Source: Nitrospira sp.
GTDB lineage: Bacteria > Nitrospirota > Nitrospiria > Nitrospirales > Nitrospiraceae
Direction: 5' to 3'
DNA length: 64,000 nt
Assembly (NCBI GenBank): GCA_022226955.1
Contig: CP092079.1
Span: 270,766-334,765 of the forward strand
This document shows positions 24,625 to 33,532 of this stretch, piece after piece. Position 1 is the first letter of the stretch, and each line of letters starts with the position of its first letter. A model generated the notes under the pieces. The model did no database searches. It saw only the letters and a list, made by a program, of their open reading frames with translations, and was not told the DNA's origin. Both the position numbers and the translations under genes were made by a program.

Positions 24625-26220
24625 CTAGCCGATCTTAAAGCGGGCTAATTCCTTTCCTGTTTTCGCATCGTGCGCATGCACGGTGCAGACTAAGCATGAA
24701 TCGAACGACCGGGCGACATGACCCACTTCAACAGGGTCGGTCGGGTCCGCAATCGGCGCGCCGATCAGCGCCTCTTCAATCGGTCCTCGCCGGCCTTGAT
24801 GATCTCGAGGTCCCACATTCCAGGTCGTCGGTGCGACGATCTGATAGTTTTTAATTTTTCCGCCTTTCACTTCGATCCAATGACAGAGCGCGCCACGAGC
24901 GGCTTCCGTTGCGCCCCACCCACGGCCGTCGCGCTCTTGAGGCTTGATGTACCAGGGCTCATTGAGCCGGAATTCACGCAGGCAGCGTTCGGCCTGCCGG
25001 TATAACTTCACGGTCTCGTGCATGCGCGCAAGCTGGCGGAGGTGCAGGCTCGCGCCGCCCATTTGCTTATAGGCGTCGAGGATGAATCCGTCCGCATGTT
25101 GCCAGGCTTCTCCATGCGTGCCTCCCGCCACCATCTGTCGGGCGAACGGGCCGGCCTCTAACCGGCCGATGTCCATATGGCTGACGGCGGTGGCCCAGGA
25201 GTAGGCGCCGTTAAAATCGATGTGATTCTTCGACTTGGGCTTGGTGGTGCGGTCGAACGGATGGACGTTGTCGCTGCCCTCTTCATACCAGGCATGCGAG
25301 GTGTTCTCCCGCGCGAATTCCTGGCTCATGAGTTTGTGCATGCCGGTGGCGCCGTCGTAAATGCCGCTTTTCATAATGACCGCGCTGTTGCGGCTCTCGA
25401 TCGTGGGCTTTTGATATTTGTCTTCGTGCGGCAAGTAGCCCCAGGACACGTATTTGCCGAGTCCCGCTCCATATTTGTCGAGCCCAATATCCAAGCCCAT
25501 GCGCCAATAGAGTCCTAAGTCCGAGTTGAGATGGGCCGGGCTTTCTTCCAACCAGGCATTGAAGTCGGCGTAGGTCTTAATCTGTTCATACCGCTCCAAG
25601 GAGCAGCCGAGCCAGATGGGCTCCAGCCAGTTTTTCTTGAAGTATTCCAGGAGCGACACCGACCGGGTAATGTCGGCCAGCGTTGGCGCGCACATGACGC
25701 CGCCCGGCACCATGTAGCTGGAGTGCGGCCATTGGCCGCCAAGCAGGGCGTAGATTTCCACGGGCTTCCCTGAGATGGTAACGCCGGTTTCGTACGAAGT
25801 TCCGGTAAACGGAGCAAAGCGTTTACAGGCTTCATCGTAGAAGCGGCTACCGCGATATTTTTTATTCGTGAGGTCGATGGCATAGAGTCCATAGAAGTAC
25901 CGCGGCTGGCTCTGCAAGCTTTCGACGAGCTGTCCGAGGTTTCTCGCCAGGATGGCGTTTCGCGGAACGGTGGTTTGCCAGGCGGTGTCCAGTGCCCAGG
26001 CGGCACAGGTCAGATGGGAAGCGCCGCAGATGCCGCAGGCCCGAGGCGTGACCACGAGGCCGGCTTGCGGGTCTTTATCGCGTAAAATAATTTCGAATCC
26101 GCGGAAGAGCTCCGCTTGTGTCCAGGCATTGGTGACGACCCCATTGTCGATTTCTACGCGGACGTCAAGATCGCCTTCTACGCGGCCGACGGGTGAAATG
26201 TCGAGTGTTTGAACAGCCAT
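24625..26220 (-). CDS. hupL: Group 2a [NiFe] uptake hydrogenase large subunit
   Basis: The 531-residue protein binds the NiFe(CN)2CO centre. The L1 motif is RACGICGASH (C62, C65, H69) and the L2 motif is DSCLVCTVH (C509, C512, H515); the 16 residues after H515 should be removed by the maturation protease. Length and motif details match cyanobacterial HupL and Huc-type group 2a enzymes, which are cytosolic and oxidise H2, often at low concentration. GGAG precedes the ATG. It follows hupS by 48 bp. Confidence 0.96.
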   Translation of the reverse strand: MAVQTLDISPVGRVEGDLDVRVEIDNGVVTNAWTQAELFRGFEIILRDKDPQAGLVVTPRACGICGASHLTCAAWALDTAWQTTVPRNAILARNLGQLVESLQSQPRYFYGLYAIDLTNKKYRGSRFYDEACKRFAPFTGTSYETGVTISGKPVEIYALLGGQWPHSSYMVPGGVMCAPTLADITRSVSLLEYFKKNWLEPIWLGCSLERYEQIKTYADFNAWLEESPAHLNSDLGLYWRMGLDIGLDKYGAGLGKYVSWGYLPHEDKYQKPTIESRNSAVIMKSGIYDGATGMHKLMSQEFARENTSHAWYEEGSDNVHPFDRTTKPKSKNHIDFNGAYSWATAVSHMDIGRLEAGPFARQMVAGGTHGEAWQHADGFILDAYKQMGGASLHLRQLARMHETVKLYRQAERCLREFRLNEPWYIKPQERDGRGWGATEAARGALCHWIEVKGGKIKNYQIVAPTTWNVGPRDHQGRRGPIEEALIGAPIADPTDPVEVGHVARSFDSCLVCTVHAHDAKTGKELARFKIG

Positions 26221-26268
26221 GGAGCATCTCCTTTTGCAGCGCGGCGCGCTACGGCCAATGTGTGCCGA

Positions 26269-27231
26269 CTAGACGATGAACATATCCTGCTCGGCCCACG
26301 CGGGGGCCGCGTTTTTGGCGGCGCCGGTGAGCGCGATGTACCCCTTCTTGTCGACTCCCGTGGGCAAGTCCTTGGGAATGCCCATGACCGTTTGCGTCTT
26401 GAACACTGTGCCGGGAGCGAGATCGAAGAAGGGAAACTCAGGTTCCGTGCAGCCGAGGCACGGCATGCCAGATCTGGTTTTTGAGGATTGCCGATTCCAT
26501 AAAATGCGATTGCAGGGCGAGTGAGTCATCGGACCACGGCAGCCGAGGTCGTAGTAGAGACAGCCCTTCCGCTGCCCGAACTCTGTCGCGGAGACTTTAT
26601 ACGCGAAGTGCATATTGCGCGTGCATCCGGTCTGCGTGAAGCTCTGGAAAAATGTTTTGGGCCGTTGCAGTTCGTCGAGCCCGATTTCCCCGCCCCGTCC
26701 CGTGGCGACCGCGACGACAATTTGCGTAATCCAGTCGGGGTGCGCGGGACAGCCGGGAATGTTGATGACGGGAAGGCCGGCCTTGGAGCGGAATTCCTTG
26801 CCCAGAAAGCCGCCGTGATTTCGCTTGAGGAACTGAAGGCCCTGCGATTCGCTCGGATTCGGCGCGGTCGCCGGAATGCCGCCCCAGGTGGCGCAGTCCC
26901 CGATGGCAACGACAAATGTCGCGACGCCACTTAGGGCTTTGACCCATTGCTTCATGGGCTTGCCGGCAAAGCGATTCCATTCTCCGGTGCCGTTCGGCGC
27001 ATTCACGACGCTGCCCTCGAAGACGAAGATATCGAGAGGCGTGTTCCCGGAGACGCAATCGTTCAGCAGGCGTTGGAGATTGTCGCCAAGCTCGACGCCT
27101 AGCGACGGGTGCCAGAGCACATTAATGCCAAAGTCGGTGACGAGGTCGCACGCGCTCGGTTCTTCCGCGTTCAGGAAGGACATCGTGTTGCCGGAACAAG
27201 CTCCGCCTTGAAGCCACAGCAAATTGGCCAT
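26269..27231 (-). CDS. hupS: Group 2a [NiFe] uptake hydrogenase small subunit
   Basis: The 320-residue protein lacks a Tat signal and a C-terminal anchor, so the enzyme is cytosolic. Cysteines for three Fe-S clusters are visible (GDCATWGG, GCPAHPDW, GCTRNMHF, GCLYYDLGCRG, SPCNRILW, MPCLGCTEPE). At the proximal site GGACSGNT has only C12; the position of the second Cys of the classical CxxC is N15, as in other group 2a enzymes, where the structurally known Huc has [3Fe-4S] clusters. A GGAGG precedes the ATG by 9 nt. It is the first gene after the sigma54-type promoter. Confidence 0.97.
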   Translation of the reverse strand: MANLLWLQGGACSGNTMSFLNAEEPSACDLVTDFGINVLWHPSLGVELGDNLQRLLNDCVSGNTPLDIFVFEGSVVNAPNGTGEWNRFAGKPMKQWVKALSGVATFVVAIGDCATWGGIPATAPNPSESQGLQFLKRNHGGFLGKEFRSKAGLPVINIPGCPAHPDWITQIVVAVATGRGGEIGLDELQRPKTFFQSFTQTGCTRNMHFAYKVSATEFGQRKGCLYYDLGCRGPMTHSPCNRILWNRQSSKTRSGMPCLGCTEPEFPFFDLAPGTVFKTQTVMGIPKDLPTGVDKKGYIALTGAAKNAAPAWAEQDMFIV

Positions 27232-27289
27232 GATGAAAGTCCTCCATATGAGTCAGTCGCAATGCAGTCGTTCTGCGAATGGATCTATC

Positions 27290-27304
27290 GCAATAATCGA
27301 ACCA
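27290..27304 (-). promoter_or_regulatory. Sigma54 (-24/-12) promoter of hupSL
   Basis: TGGttcgattaTTGC has the invariant GG and GC exactly 10 bp apart, as in the consensus TGGCAC-N5-TTGC. The predicted start lies about 12 bp downstream, leaving a leader near 48 nt before the hupS ATG. It stands directly downstream of a gene for a sigma54-interacting activator. Confidence 0.65.
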
Positions 27305-27421
27305 CATAGGGATCGAGGGGGCGTTCACTGGCGCAATCGAAGATTCTCCGCAAAAAACATTGCTTGAGAGGCTAGTTTGCGGAAGAGGAGCGGTGCGAGT
27401 GTATAGAATGAGTGGCAAGTA

Positions 27422-27450
27422 ACTTTGCAAATTCTTCTGCGGTGCAAAGT
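27422..27450. promoter_or_regulatory. Candidate enhancer (UAS) for the hupSL activator
   Basis: ACTTTGCA (27422-27429) and TGCAAAGT (27443-27450) form a perfect inverted repeat with centres 21 bp apart, about two helical turns. It is about 130 bp upstream of the -24 element, the usual place for an enhancer bound by a sigma54 activator dimer. The first gene upstream encodes such an activator. Confidence 0.5.
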
Positions 27451-27513
27451 GAGTGTGCAGCGTAGGAGTCGTCTCCTCCCAAGGCGAAGCGTGCGGTCGC
27501 TCCGTTATCCAGG

Positions 27514-28986
27514 TTACGTGCGAGAGACGGTGGCGTCAGGAGCCGCCGCCAGTTTATACCGGCGAATTTTGTTCGCAAGGCCGACGCGCGACAGGCCCAG
27601 TTCCTTGGCGACTTTGCTTTGATTCCACCGGTACCGCACGAGCATTTCTGCGACCACTTGCGCTTCGAGGCGCTCAACTTTTTGTTTGAGTGTCCCGCCG
27701 GCATGAATCAAATTCAATTCTTTCCGCCGTGGGTCCAGAGGCAGGACTTTCGCCAAATCGTCGGACAGATGTTCGGTCGACAAAAACTCGCCATCGCCGG
27801 CGAGCGCAACCATGCGCCGGATCTCGGTCTCCAGTTCGCGCACATTTCCGTGAAACGGATAGGCTTGCAGCTGCCGCATGACTTGCACCGTGATTCCCGC
27901 GATCCGTCGGTTCAACCGTTCCGCGTACTTTCTCGAAAAGTGCTCGGCCAGGACGGGAATATCGTCGGTCCGGTTGCGCAAGGGAGGAATGGTTAACTCA
28001 AATCCTCTGAGGCGATAGTAGAGATCTTTTCTGAAGGAGCCTTGAGCCACCAGGTCTTTGATGGGCCGGTTGGATGCCGCGATAATCCTGACGTTCGCGC
28101 GTTTGGTCCGTTCCGATCCGAGGGGTTTGACCTCCCCTTCTTGCAGGAACCGCAGCAGGCTGACTTGAAACGACGGCGAGACCTCAGAGACTTCATCCAG
28201 AAATACGGTGCCTCCATCGGCCGCGACGAATAGACCCAGCCGGTCGCCGATGGCTCCCGTGAAGGCGCCGCGCTTATGTCCAAACAGCTCCGATTGCAGC
28301 AGTGCATCCGGCAAGGCTCCGCAATTCTGTGCAAGAAACGGGAAGGCCTGGCGTTCGCTGAATCCATGAACGGCCCGCGCCATGAGCTCTTTGCCGGTGC
28401 CGGTCTCCCCTTCGATCAGCACCGGCAGGTCGGTGGCGGCGGACTTTCTGGCCAGGTTGCAGACCTCTAGCATGGCGTCGCTGGCGAAGACGAGTTGATC
28501 GAATTCGTAGCTGTCGCGAATGAGTTTGGTGAGCGCTCCCGTGTGGTTGTGAAAGGCGCCGTCGGAGAGTTTCAGGTCGCGGCTGAGCATCCGGTGCCGT
28601 CGCGACAGTTCCCGGCTTTCGAGCGCCCGGTCGATGAGCAAGCGAAGATGCCATGGGGGGCACGGCGTCGGAATGACGTGATACACGGCGGCTTGCCGAA
28701 TGATGTTCATGACCTGCGCCGGCTCGCGGGAGGCGGTCAGGAGAATGCGCACGATATCGGGATAGCGGACACGGGCATTTCGAAAGAACTCGACGCCCTG
28801 CACATCGGTGACGGTCTCGTCGAATAAGATGAGATCGATTTTTTCTTTGGCGAGCGTCGTCCAGGCTTCCTGGCCTGTTGAGGTACCGAGTACGCGGTAG
28901 TCGTTTTTGAGGTAGCCAGCCAGTGTTTTGCGAACGGCAGGATCGGATGCGACGATGAGAAGCGTTTCCTCGTCTCGACGAGACAT
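27514..28986 (-). CDS. HupR/HoxA-like sigma54-dependent activator with degenerate receiver
   Basis: The 490-residue protein has a receiver domain (1-125), an AAA+ domain with GETGTGKE and the sigma54-contact loop GAFTGA, and a C-terminal Fis-type helix-turn-helix (WNQSKVAKELGLSRVGLANK). The phospho-acceptor D56 is present, but the usual acidic pair is A13-S14 and the conserved Lys is T107. HupR and HoxA are known to activate hydrogenase genes without phosphorylation, which fits. No histidine kinase gene is adjacent. The ATG at 28986 gives a normal receiver start. Confidence 0.9.
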   Translation of the reverse strand: MSRRDEETLLIVASDPAVRKTLAGYLKNDYRVLGTSTGQEAWTTLAKEKIDLILFDETVTDVQGVEFFRNARVRYPDIVRILLTASREPAQVMNIIRQAAVYHVIPTPCPPWHLRLLIDRALESRELSRRHRMLSRDLKLSDGAFHNHTGALTKLIRDSYEFDQLVFASDAMLEVCNLARKSAATDLPVLIEGETGTGKELMARAVHGFSERQAFPFLAQNCGALPDALLQSELFGHKRGAFTGAIGDRLGLFVAADGGTVFLDEVSEVSPSFQVSLLRFLQEGEVKPLGSERTKRANVRIIAASNRPIKDLVAQGSFRKDLYYRLRGFELTIPPLRNRTDDIPVLAEHFSRKYAERLNRRIAGITVQVMRQLQAYPFHGNVRELETEIRRMVALAGDGEFLSTEHLSDDLAKVLPLDPRRKELNLIHAGGTLKQKVERLEAQVVAEMLVRYRWNQSKVAKELGLSRVGLANKIRRYKLAAAPDATVSRT

Positions 28987-29108
28987 GCAACTCCCCTTGC
29001 ATGATGATAACGGAGTATGCAGTGTAGCAACTCCGCGGCGCTGAGGCAAGATGAGAGATAGCCTGTGTTATTTCAGCGATGTCAGGCTGCCGCAGGGTTC
29101 AATCTGGA

Positions 29109-29137
29109 TTGACACCGCCGTTTTCCAGAGGTACATG
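29109..29137 (+). promoter_or_regulatory. Possible sigma70 promoter of the phosphoglucomutase gene
   Basis: TTGACA (29109-29114) is followed after 17 bp by TACATG (29132-29137), about 50 bp before the start codon. The -35 is perfect but the -10 matches only half of the consensus. Confidence 0.35.
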
Positions 29138-29187
29138 CATGAAATACAGGTTGACGAGAAGAACCAGTTAATGATGAAGGAGGGTGT

Positions 29188-30834
29188 ATGTCGATTCATG
29201 CTCTGGCCGGTCAGCCGGCTCCACCCGCTCTGTTGGTCGATGTCTCTCGACTGCTTCATGCCTACCTAGCTGAAATACCGGATGCCGCGGCTCGCGATCA
29301 GCGAGTGACATTCGGAACGTCTGGCCATCGAGGCTCATCCTTCAAGCGAAGCTTCAATAAGCACCATATTCTTGCAGTCACACAAGCGGTCTGCGAATAC
29401 CGGGCTTCTCAGCAGACCAGTGGGCCGCTATACCTTGGAAAAGATACCCATGCGCTTTCTGAGCCGGCGTTTGTCACGGCGCTTGAAGTGCTCGCGGCCA
29501 ACGGCGTTCACGTCATGATCGATCGCGATGGCGGCTATACGCCGACGCCAGTCATTTCTCATGCGATTCTGAGCTACAACCGTGGCCGCACATCCGGTCT
29601 GGCCGACGGCATTGTCATCACGCCCTCGCACAATCCGCCGGAAGACGGCGGCATCAAATACAATCCGCCGAATGGCGGACCGGCCGATACCCAGGTGACC
29701 AAGTGGATTGAAGACCGGGCCAATGCTTTTCTCGCCAACAGGCTCCAAGGGGTGAAGCGGCTTCCCTATGAACAAGCGAAAAAGGCAGCCACTACGCATT
29801 TGCATGACTACATCGATGTGTACGTGAGTGACTTGGGTCGCGTCATCGATATGGATGCGATCAAGTCGGCCGGGCTCAGGCTCGGGGTCGATCCATTGGG
29901 CGGGTCTGGCGTGGCCTATTGGCAGCCGATCGCCGAGCGCTATGGGCTGAATATTGACAATGTCAATCCGGCCGTCGATCCGACCTTCCGCTTCATGCCG
30001 TTGGATTGGGACGGCAAGATTAGAATGGACTGTTCCTCGCCCTATGCCATGGCGAATTTAATCGCGCTGAAAGATCGCTTCGATGTCGCGTTCGGCAACG
30101 ATGCCGATAACGATCGCCATGGAATTGTGACCCGCACCGCCGGCTTGATGAATCCGAATCATTATCTGGCGGTCTCTATCTCATACCTCTTTGCCAATCG
30201 CCCAGGCTGGAATTCCGATGCCGGCATCGGCAAGACGCTGGTCAGCAGCAGTCTCATCGATCGTGTGGCTGGCAAGCTCAAGCGGAAGCTTATTGAAGTG
30301 CCGGTCGGGTTCAAATGGTTTGTGAGCGGGTTGCTCGACGGATCACTGGGATTCGGCGGCGAGGAAAGCGCCGGCGCGTCTTTCTTGCGACGGAACGGGA
30401 CGGTCTGGTCCACGGACAAAGACGGCATCATCATGGATTTGCTGGCGGCCGAGATGATGGCCAAAACCGGCAAAGATCCGGCGCAACTCTATCGGGAATT
30501 GACGCAGGAGTTGGGTGAACCGGTCTATCAACGGATCGATGCCGTCGCCACCTCCGCGCAGAAGGCGGTTCTTTCAAAACTCTCCCCTGCTCAAGTGCAA
30601 GCCACCGAACTAGCCGGTGATAAGATCGTCGCCATGATGACGACAGCCCCAGGCAACGGCGCGGCGATTGGCGGATTGAAAGTCGCGACCGAGCAAGGCT
30701 GGTTCGCCGCCCGGCCATCCGGCACCGAGGATGTCTACAAGCTCTATGCGGAGAGTTTTCGTGGCAAGGAACATTTGAAACGGATTCAAGATGAAGCCCA
30801 GGCACTGATCGCGACGGCGCTGGCTGCAAACTAG
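29188..30834 (+). CDS. pgm: Phosphoglucomutase (alpha-D-glucose-phosphate specific)
   Basis: The 548-residue enzyme interconverts glucose 1- and 6-phosphate for glycogen, nucleotide-sugar and envelope synthesis. The phosphoserine loop TPSHNPP, the metal loop DADNDRHG and the sugar-binding loop GGEESAGAS are present; the phosphate-binding end [10 protein letters not shown] is near the C-terminus. Length and the N-terminal [12 protein letters not shown] motif fit the E. coli Pgm type. GGAGGGT precedes the ATG closely. A hairpin follows the stop. Confidence 0.95.
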   Translation: MSIHALAGQPAPPALLVDVSRLLHAYLAEIPDAAARDQRVTFGTSGHRGSSFKRSFNKHHILAVTQAVCEYRASQQTSGPLYLGKDTHALSEPAFVTALEVLAANGVHVMIDRDGGYTPTPVISHAILSYNRGRTSGLADGIVITPSHNPPEDGGIKYNPPNGGPADTQVTKWIEDRANAFLANRLQGVKRLPYEQAKKAATTHLHDYIDVYVSDLGRVIDMDAIKSAGLRLGVDPLGGSGVAYWQPIAERYGLNIDNVNPAVDPTFRFMPLDWDGKIRMDCSSPYAMANLIALKDRFDVAFGNDADNDRHGIVTRTAGLMNPNHYLAVSISYLFANRPGWNSDAGIGKTLVSSSLIDRVAGKLKRKLIEVPVGFKWFVSGLLDGSLGFGGEESAGASFLRRNGTVWSTDKDGIIMDLLAAEMMAKTGKDPAQLYRELTQELGEPVYQRIDAVATSAQKAVLSKLSPAQVQATELAGDKIVAMMTTAPGNGAAIGGLKVATEQGWFAARPSGTEDVYKLYAESFRGKEHLKRIQDEAQALIATALAAN

Positions 30835-30850
30835 TAGAGGTGTGTGTCGA

Positions 30851-30883
30851 TTGGGCCGTCGTCGCAAACCGACAGCGGCCCAA
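30851..30883. terminator. Hairpin between the convergent pgm and globin genes
   Basis: TTGGGCCG (30851-30858) pairs with CGGCCCAA (30876-30883), and an inner GTCG/CGAC pair extends the stem. No T-run follows on either strand, so it may be a weak or bidirectional terminator. Confidence 0.4.
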
Positions 30884-30910
30884 GATGGCAGATCGCCGAG
30901 GATGTGGCGC

Positions 30911-31312
30911 TTATGTGTTATAGAACGACACAATGCGATCGACGCCGCTTCGCAGTGTTTTGCGCCACTCTGTCTCAAGCGCAGGTGTTAATTTCTCATC
31001 GCATTGCTTCACGCTCTTCACCAGGGAATTGATCCAGAAGTCATAGAGATTGGGATCGATATTCATCTTCTTCTTGCTGTGGCTTTCCCCGATTCGATTG
31101 AGGCCGGTTGAGCCGACTTCGTTGCCTCCCATATGCATGAATAGCATGGAGATTCCTTGCCGGAGAAGGGACTTCTGTTTAGTCATCTCGGTTTTGGCGA
31201 ACATGGGGGCAATCGCCGGATGGCTGGCTAAAAAGTTTTTGTAAAATACGTCAAAAAAATTGGGGTTCACGCAACAACGGCTGTAACTTTCCTTGACCTC
31301 CACTAGGGACAT
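30911..31312 (-). CDS. Single-domain globin
   Basis: The 133-residue protein matches bacterial haemoglobin-like globins: VKESYSRCCVNPNFFDVFYKNFLASHPAIAPMF covers helices A-C/CE with the conserved Phe, MLFMHMGG holds a candidate distal region, and GESHSKKKMNIDPNLY contains the proximal His candidate (the H before SKKK). Oxygen or NO binding is expected. The ATG at 31312 gives the normal MSLVEVKESY start; upstream codons belong to the intergenic region. It is convergent with pgm. Confidence 0.8.
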   Translation of the reverse strand: MSLVEVKESYSRCCVNPNFFDVFYKNFLASHPAIAPMFAKTEMTKQKSLLRQGISMLFMHMGGNEVGSTGLNRIGESHSKKKMNIDPNLYDFWINSLVKSVKQCDEKLTPALETEWRKTLRSGVDRIVSFYNT

Positions 31313-31533
31313 GGACACTCCTTCCACGAGACATTGTACGTCTCCTGCCGTGCTCGACGAGATTGCGCTTGGGCATGGGAGAGCATATCCCGTCGCCCAA
31401 ACCGGACCGACCATCCGTTCTAATCATTTTTCGGAATATCGGCTTAAAACTGAAGCGATTGATCTGTCTATGAATTTAGACGGTTTCGCCGGGCAGTGGC
31501 ATCGTCGGCAAGATGAGAGGGCTTCGTGCGGCG

Positions 31534-32427
31534 CTAGGCCGTAGTCGTGTGACGAGTTTGTTGTTCCGCGTGGTACGAGCTTCTTACGAGCGGGCCCGAT
31601 TCGACATGGGTAAAGCCTAGGGCCAAGCCTTCTTCCTTAAGGACGGCGAATTCCGATGGATCATAATAGCGGGCGACCGGCAGATGGGCTCTGGTCGGCT
31701 GTAAATATTGTCCGATCGTCATAATGTCGCATTGGACGGTTCGCAGATCGCGCATGACGTCGCGAGCTTCGTCGAGGGTCTCCCCCATTCCTAGAATCAA
31801 GCCGGACTTGGTCGTCATCCCCTGCTGCTTGGCCTTGTCGAGTAATTCGATAGACCTCTGATACTTGCCCTGCGGCCTGAGCGAGGGAAACAATCGCCGG
31901 ACTGTTTCAATATTATGATTGAGGATTTCGGGCTTCTCGGCACAGACCGTTGCGAGCGCCGCATCGTTCCCTTCAAAATCTGGAATCAACACTTCAATCG
32001 TACAGCCGGGGCTCAGCGCTTTTGTCTGTCGAATCGTTTCCGCAAAGATCGCGGCGCCACCGTCCGGCAACTCATCGCGATTCACCGAGGTGATCACGGC
32101 ATGGCGCAGCCCAAGCGCCTGCACAGCTTCAGCGACTCGTTGCGGCTCGCCATGATCGATTGCAAGAGGCCGCCCCGTTTCGACCGAGCAGTAGTGGCAG
32201 CGTCTGGTGCAGATATCTCCGAGGATCAGAAAGGTGGCAGTGCGGGCGTTCCAGCACTCCCATCGATTTGGGCAGCGCGCTTCTTCGCAAATGGTGTGGA
32301 GCTTGAGCCGGTCCATGGTCTGCTTGATGTCGAGATAATCGGGACCGGTCTGCGCGTTGACTTTGAACCAAGCCGGCAAGCGCGGGCGCTCAGATGAGCG
32401 AAGTTGGTCGATGGAGATTAGGCTCAT
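31534..32427 (-). CDS. lipA: Lipoyl synthase
   Basis: The 297-residue radical-SAM enzyme inserts two sulfurs into octanoyl groups on lipoyl domains. It has the auxiliary-cluster motif C-x4-C-x5-C (CEEARCPNRWEC) and the radical-SAM motif CTRRCHYC; a C-terminal RSSY stretch supplies the serine ligand of the auxiliary cluster. The ATG overlaps the upstream gene stop (ATGA). It is the last gene of a run starting with an Mrp-type Fe-S carrier. Confidence 0.95.
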   Translation of the reverse strand: MSLISIDQLRSSERPRLPAWFKVNAQTGPDYLDIKQTMDRLKLHTICEEARCPNRWECWNARTATFLILGDICTRRCHYCSVETGRPLAIDHGEPQRVAEAVQALGLRHAVITSVNRDELPDGGAAIFAETIRQTKALSPGCTIEVLIPDFEGNDAALATVCAEKPEILNHNIETVRRLFPSLRPQGKYQRSIELLDKAKQQGMTTKSGLILGMGETLDEARDVMRDLRTVQCDIMTIGQYLQPTRAHLPVARYYDPSEFAVLKEEGLALGFTHVESGPLVRSSYHAEQQTRHTTTA

Positions 32428-32795
32428 GATCCGGTGTTGTCCGTCCGATGTGGCCGAAACCATCCGGCAATTCTGGCCATGAACCCTGCCGGCTTGAGAG
32501 GCGGTGCCGGGTCTGGATATTCAACCCATAGTTCCTGCGAGCCGAGATACGTGCCGTTGCGGAAACTGACTTGGGTTCTGAGCTGTCGATAGCCCTGCGC
32601 CTGTAAAGCTTGAATCAACGCGAGCAACGCCGTGTCTTGCGCAGGATGCGGCTCGGTGTTGATGCGGGCCGTCTCATAGCGCAGCACCGCGGAAACTCCA
32701 TCTCCTGCCCGCTCGAATTCAACAGGGCGGCTGAATCCACGTTCTCGATAGTCCAGCCCCGCCAGTTGATACCGATCGAGTTCGCCCGTTCCCAT
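32424..32795 (-). CDS. Unknown protein coupled to lipA (123 aa)
   Basis: The 123-residue soluble protein has no Cys-rich motif and no signal peptide. A central helix (DTALLALIQALQAQGYRQLR) sits between beta-rich parts, and the C-terminus is basic. The stop overlaps the lipA start by 4 bp, so translation is coupled. I recognise no family. Confidence 0.65.
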   Translation of the reverse strand: MGTGELDRYQLAGLDYRERGFSRPVEFERAGDGVSAVLRYETARINTEPHPAQDTALLALIQALQAQGYRQLRTQVSFRNGTYLGSQELWVEYPDPAPPLKPAGFMARIAGWFRPHRTDNTGS

Positions 32796-32807
32796 GCCGT
32801 GCCAATC

Positions 32808-33173
32808 TCAGTCCAGTGCGCGAAACACGGCAACGAGATCGCTGAGGGCCAGCGTTTTACTTTTGAGAATCGTTCGTTCCGCGTGAACGGCCTCGCGGGT
32901 TTGCGGATCTGTCCCTCCGGACTTCAAACAGGTCGCGCCCAATGCGAGAATGCGGTCGCATTCTTCTCCGAGTTTCTTTTTGACGACTGGGTTGACGGAG
33001 AGAATATCCATGAGCTGGCGGCGCGTTTCTGTCAGGTGCGCCTGCAACTCGGCGTCCGGATAGCTTTTGCGGGCGGCTTCGTCGAAGCAGCGATCGAGAT
33101 ATTGGGCTAAGAACACGTAGAGCCGCACGAGGGCTGCGGCAATTTCAGTCTGCTCTTTTGCGGTGGTGGCCAT
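32808..33173 (-). CDS. Unknown helical protein (121 aa)
   Basis: The product (MATTAKEQTEIAAALVRLYV...) is almost wholly helical with two cysteines (DRCFDEA, ATCLKSGG) and no membrane segment. It lies 12 bp before the next gene and 25 bp after the Rieske gene. The ATG at 33173 is preceded by AAGAGGACA-like purines. Function is unknown; a partner of the neighbouring Rieske and Mrp proteins is possible. Confidence 0.65.
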   Translation of the reverse strand: MATTAKEQTEIAAALVRLYVFLAQYLDRCFDEAARKSYPDAELQAHLTETRRQLMDILSVNPVVKKKLGEECDRILALGATCLKSGGTDPQTREAVHAERTILKSKTLALSDLVAVFRALD

Positions 33174-33198
33174 GGTGTCCTCTTTCTGTGTGCGTGAG

Positions 33199-33504
33199 TT
33201 ATGCCAGGACGGTAATATTGTCGCCCTCGACCTTGACCGGATAGACCTCAACTTTTGCCGACGGGTTCTTGACGCATTCTCCCGTCGTGACATCGAATTG
33301 CCAGCCGTGCCAAGGGCACGAAACGATATTCCCGTGGACATCGCCTTCGCCCAAGGGGCCGCCGCGATGGACGCAGGTATTGTCGATGGCATGAAAGGCG
33401 CCGTCGACATTGAAGACCGCGAGGGTCTTGCCTTTCACTTCAACCACGACCGCATGACCCGGTTTCACGTCCGCCGTACTCGCAACCCGCACATAGTCTC
33501 CCAT
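33199..33504 (-). CDS. Small Rieske ferredoxin
   Basis: The 101-residue protein is a stand-alone Rieske domain with TCVHRGG (C-x-H) and CPWHGWQFD (C-x2-H) ligating one [2Fe-2S] cluster. It resembles the soluble ferredoxin subunits of nitrite reductase (NirD) or dioxygenase systems, but no partner oxygenase or reductase is adjacent. It lies in the Mrp-to-LipA gene run and may be an electron donor in that set. Confidence 0.9.
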   Translation of the reverse strand: MGDYVRVASTADVKPGHAVVVEVKGKTLAVFNVDGAFHAIDNTCVHRGGPLGEGDVHGNIVSCPWHGWQFDVTTGECVKNPSAKVEVYPVKVEGDNITVLA

Positions 33505-33532
33505 TGCCGCTCCTTCGCTGTAAGCCGTTCGG

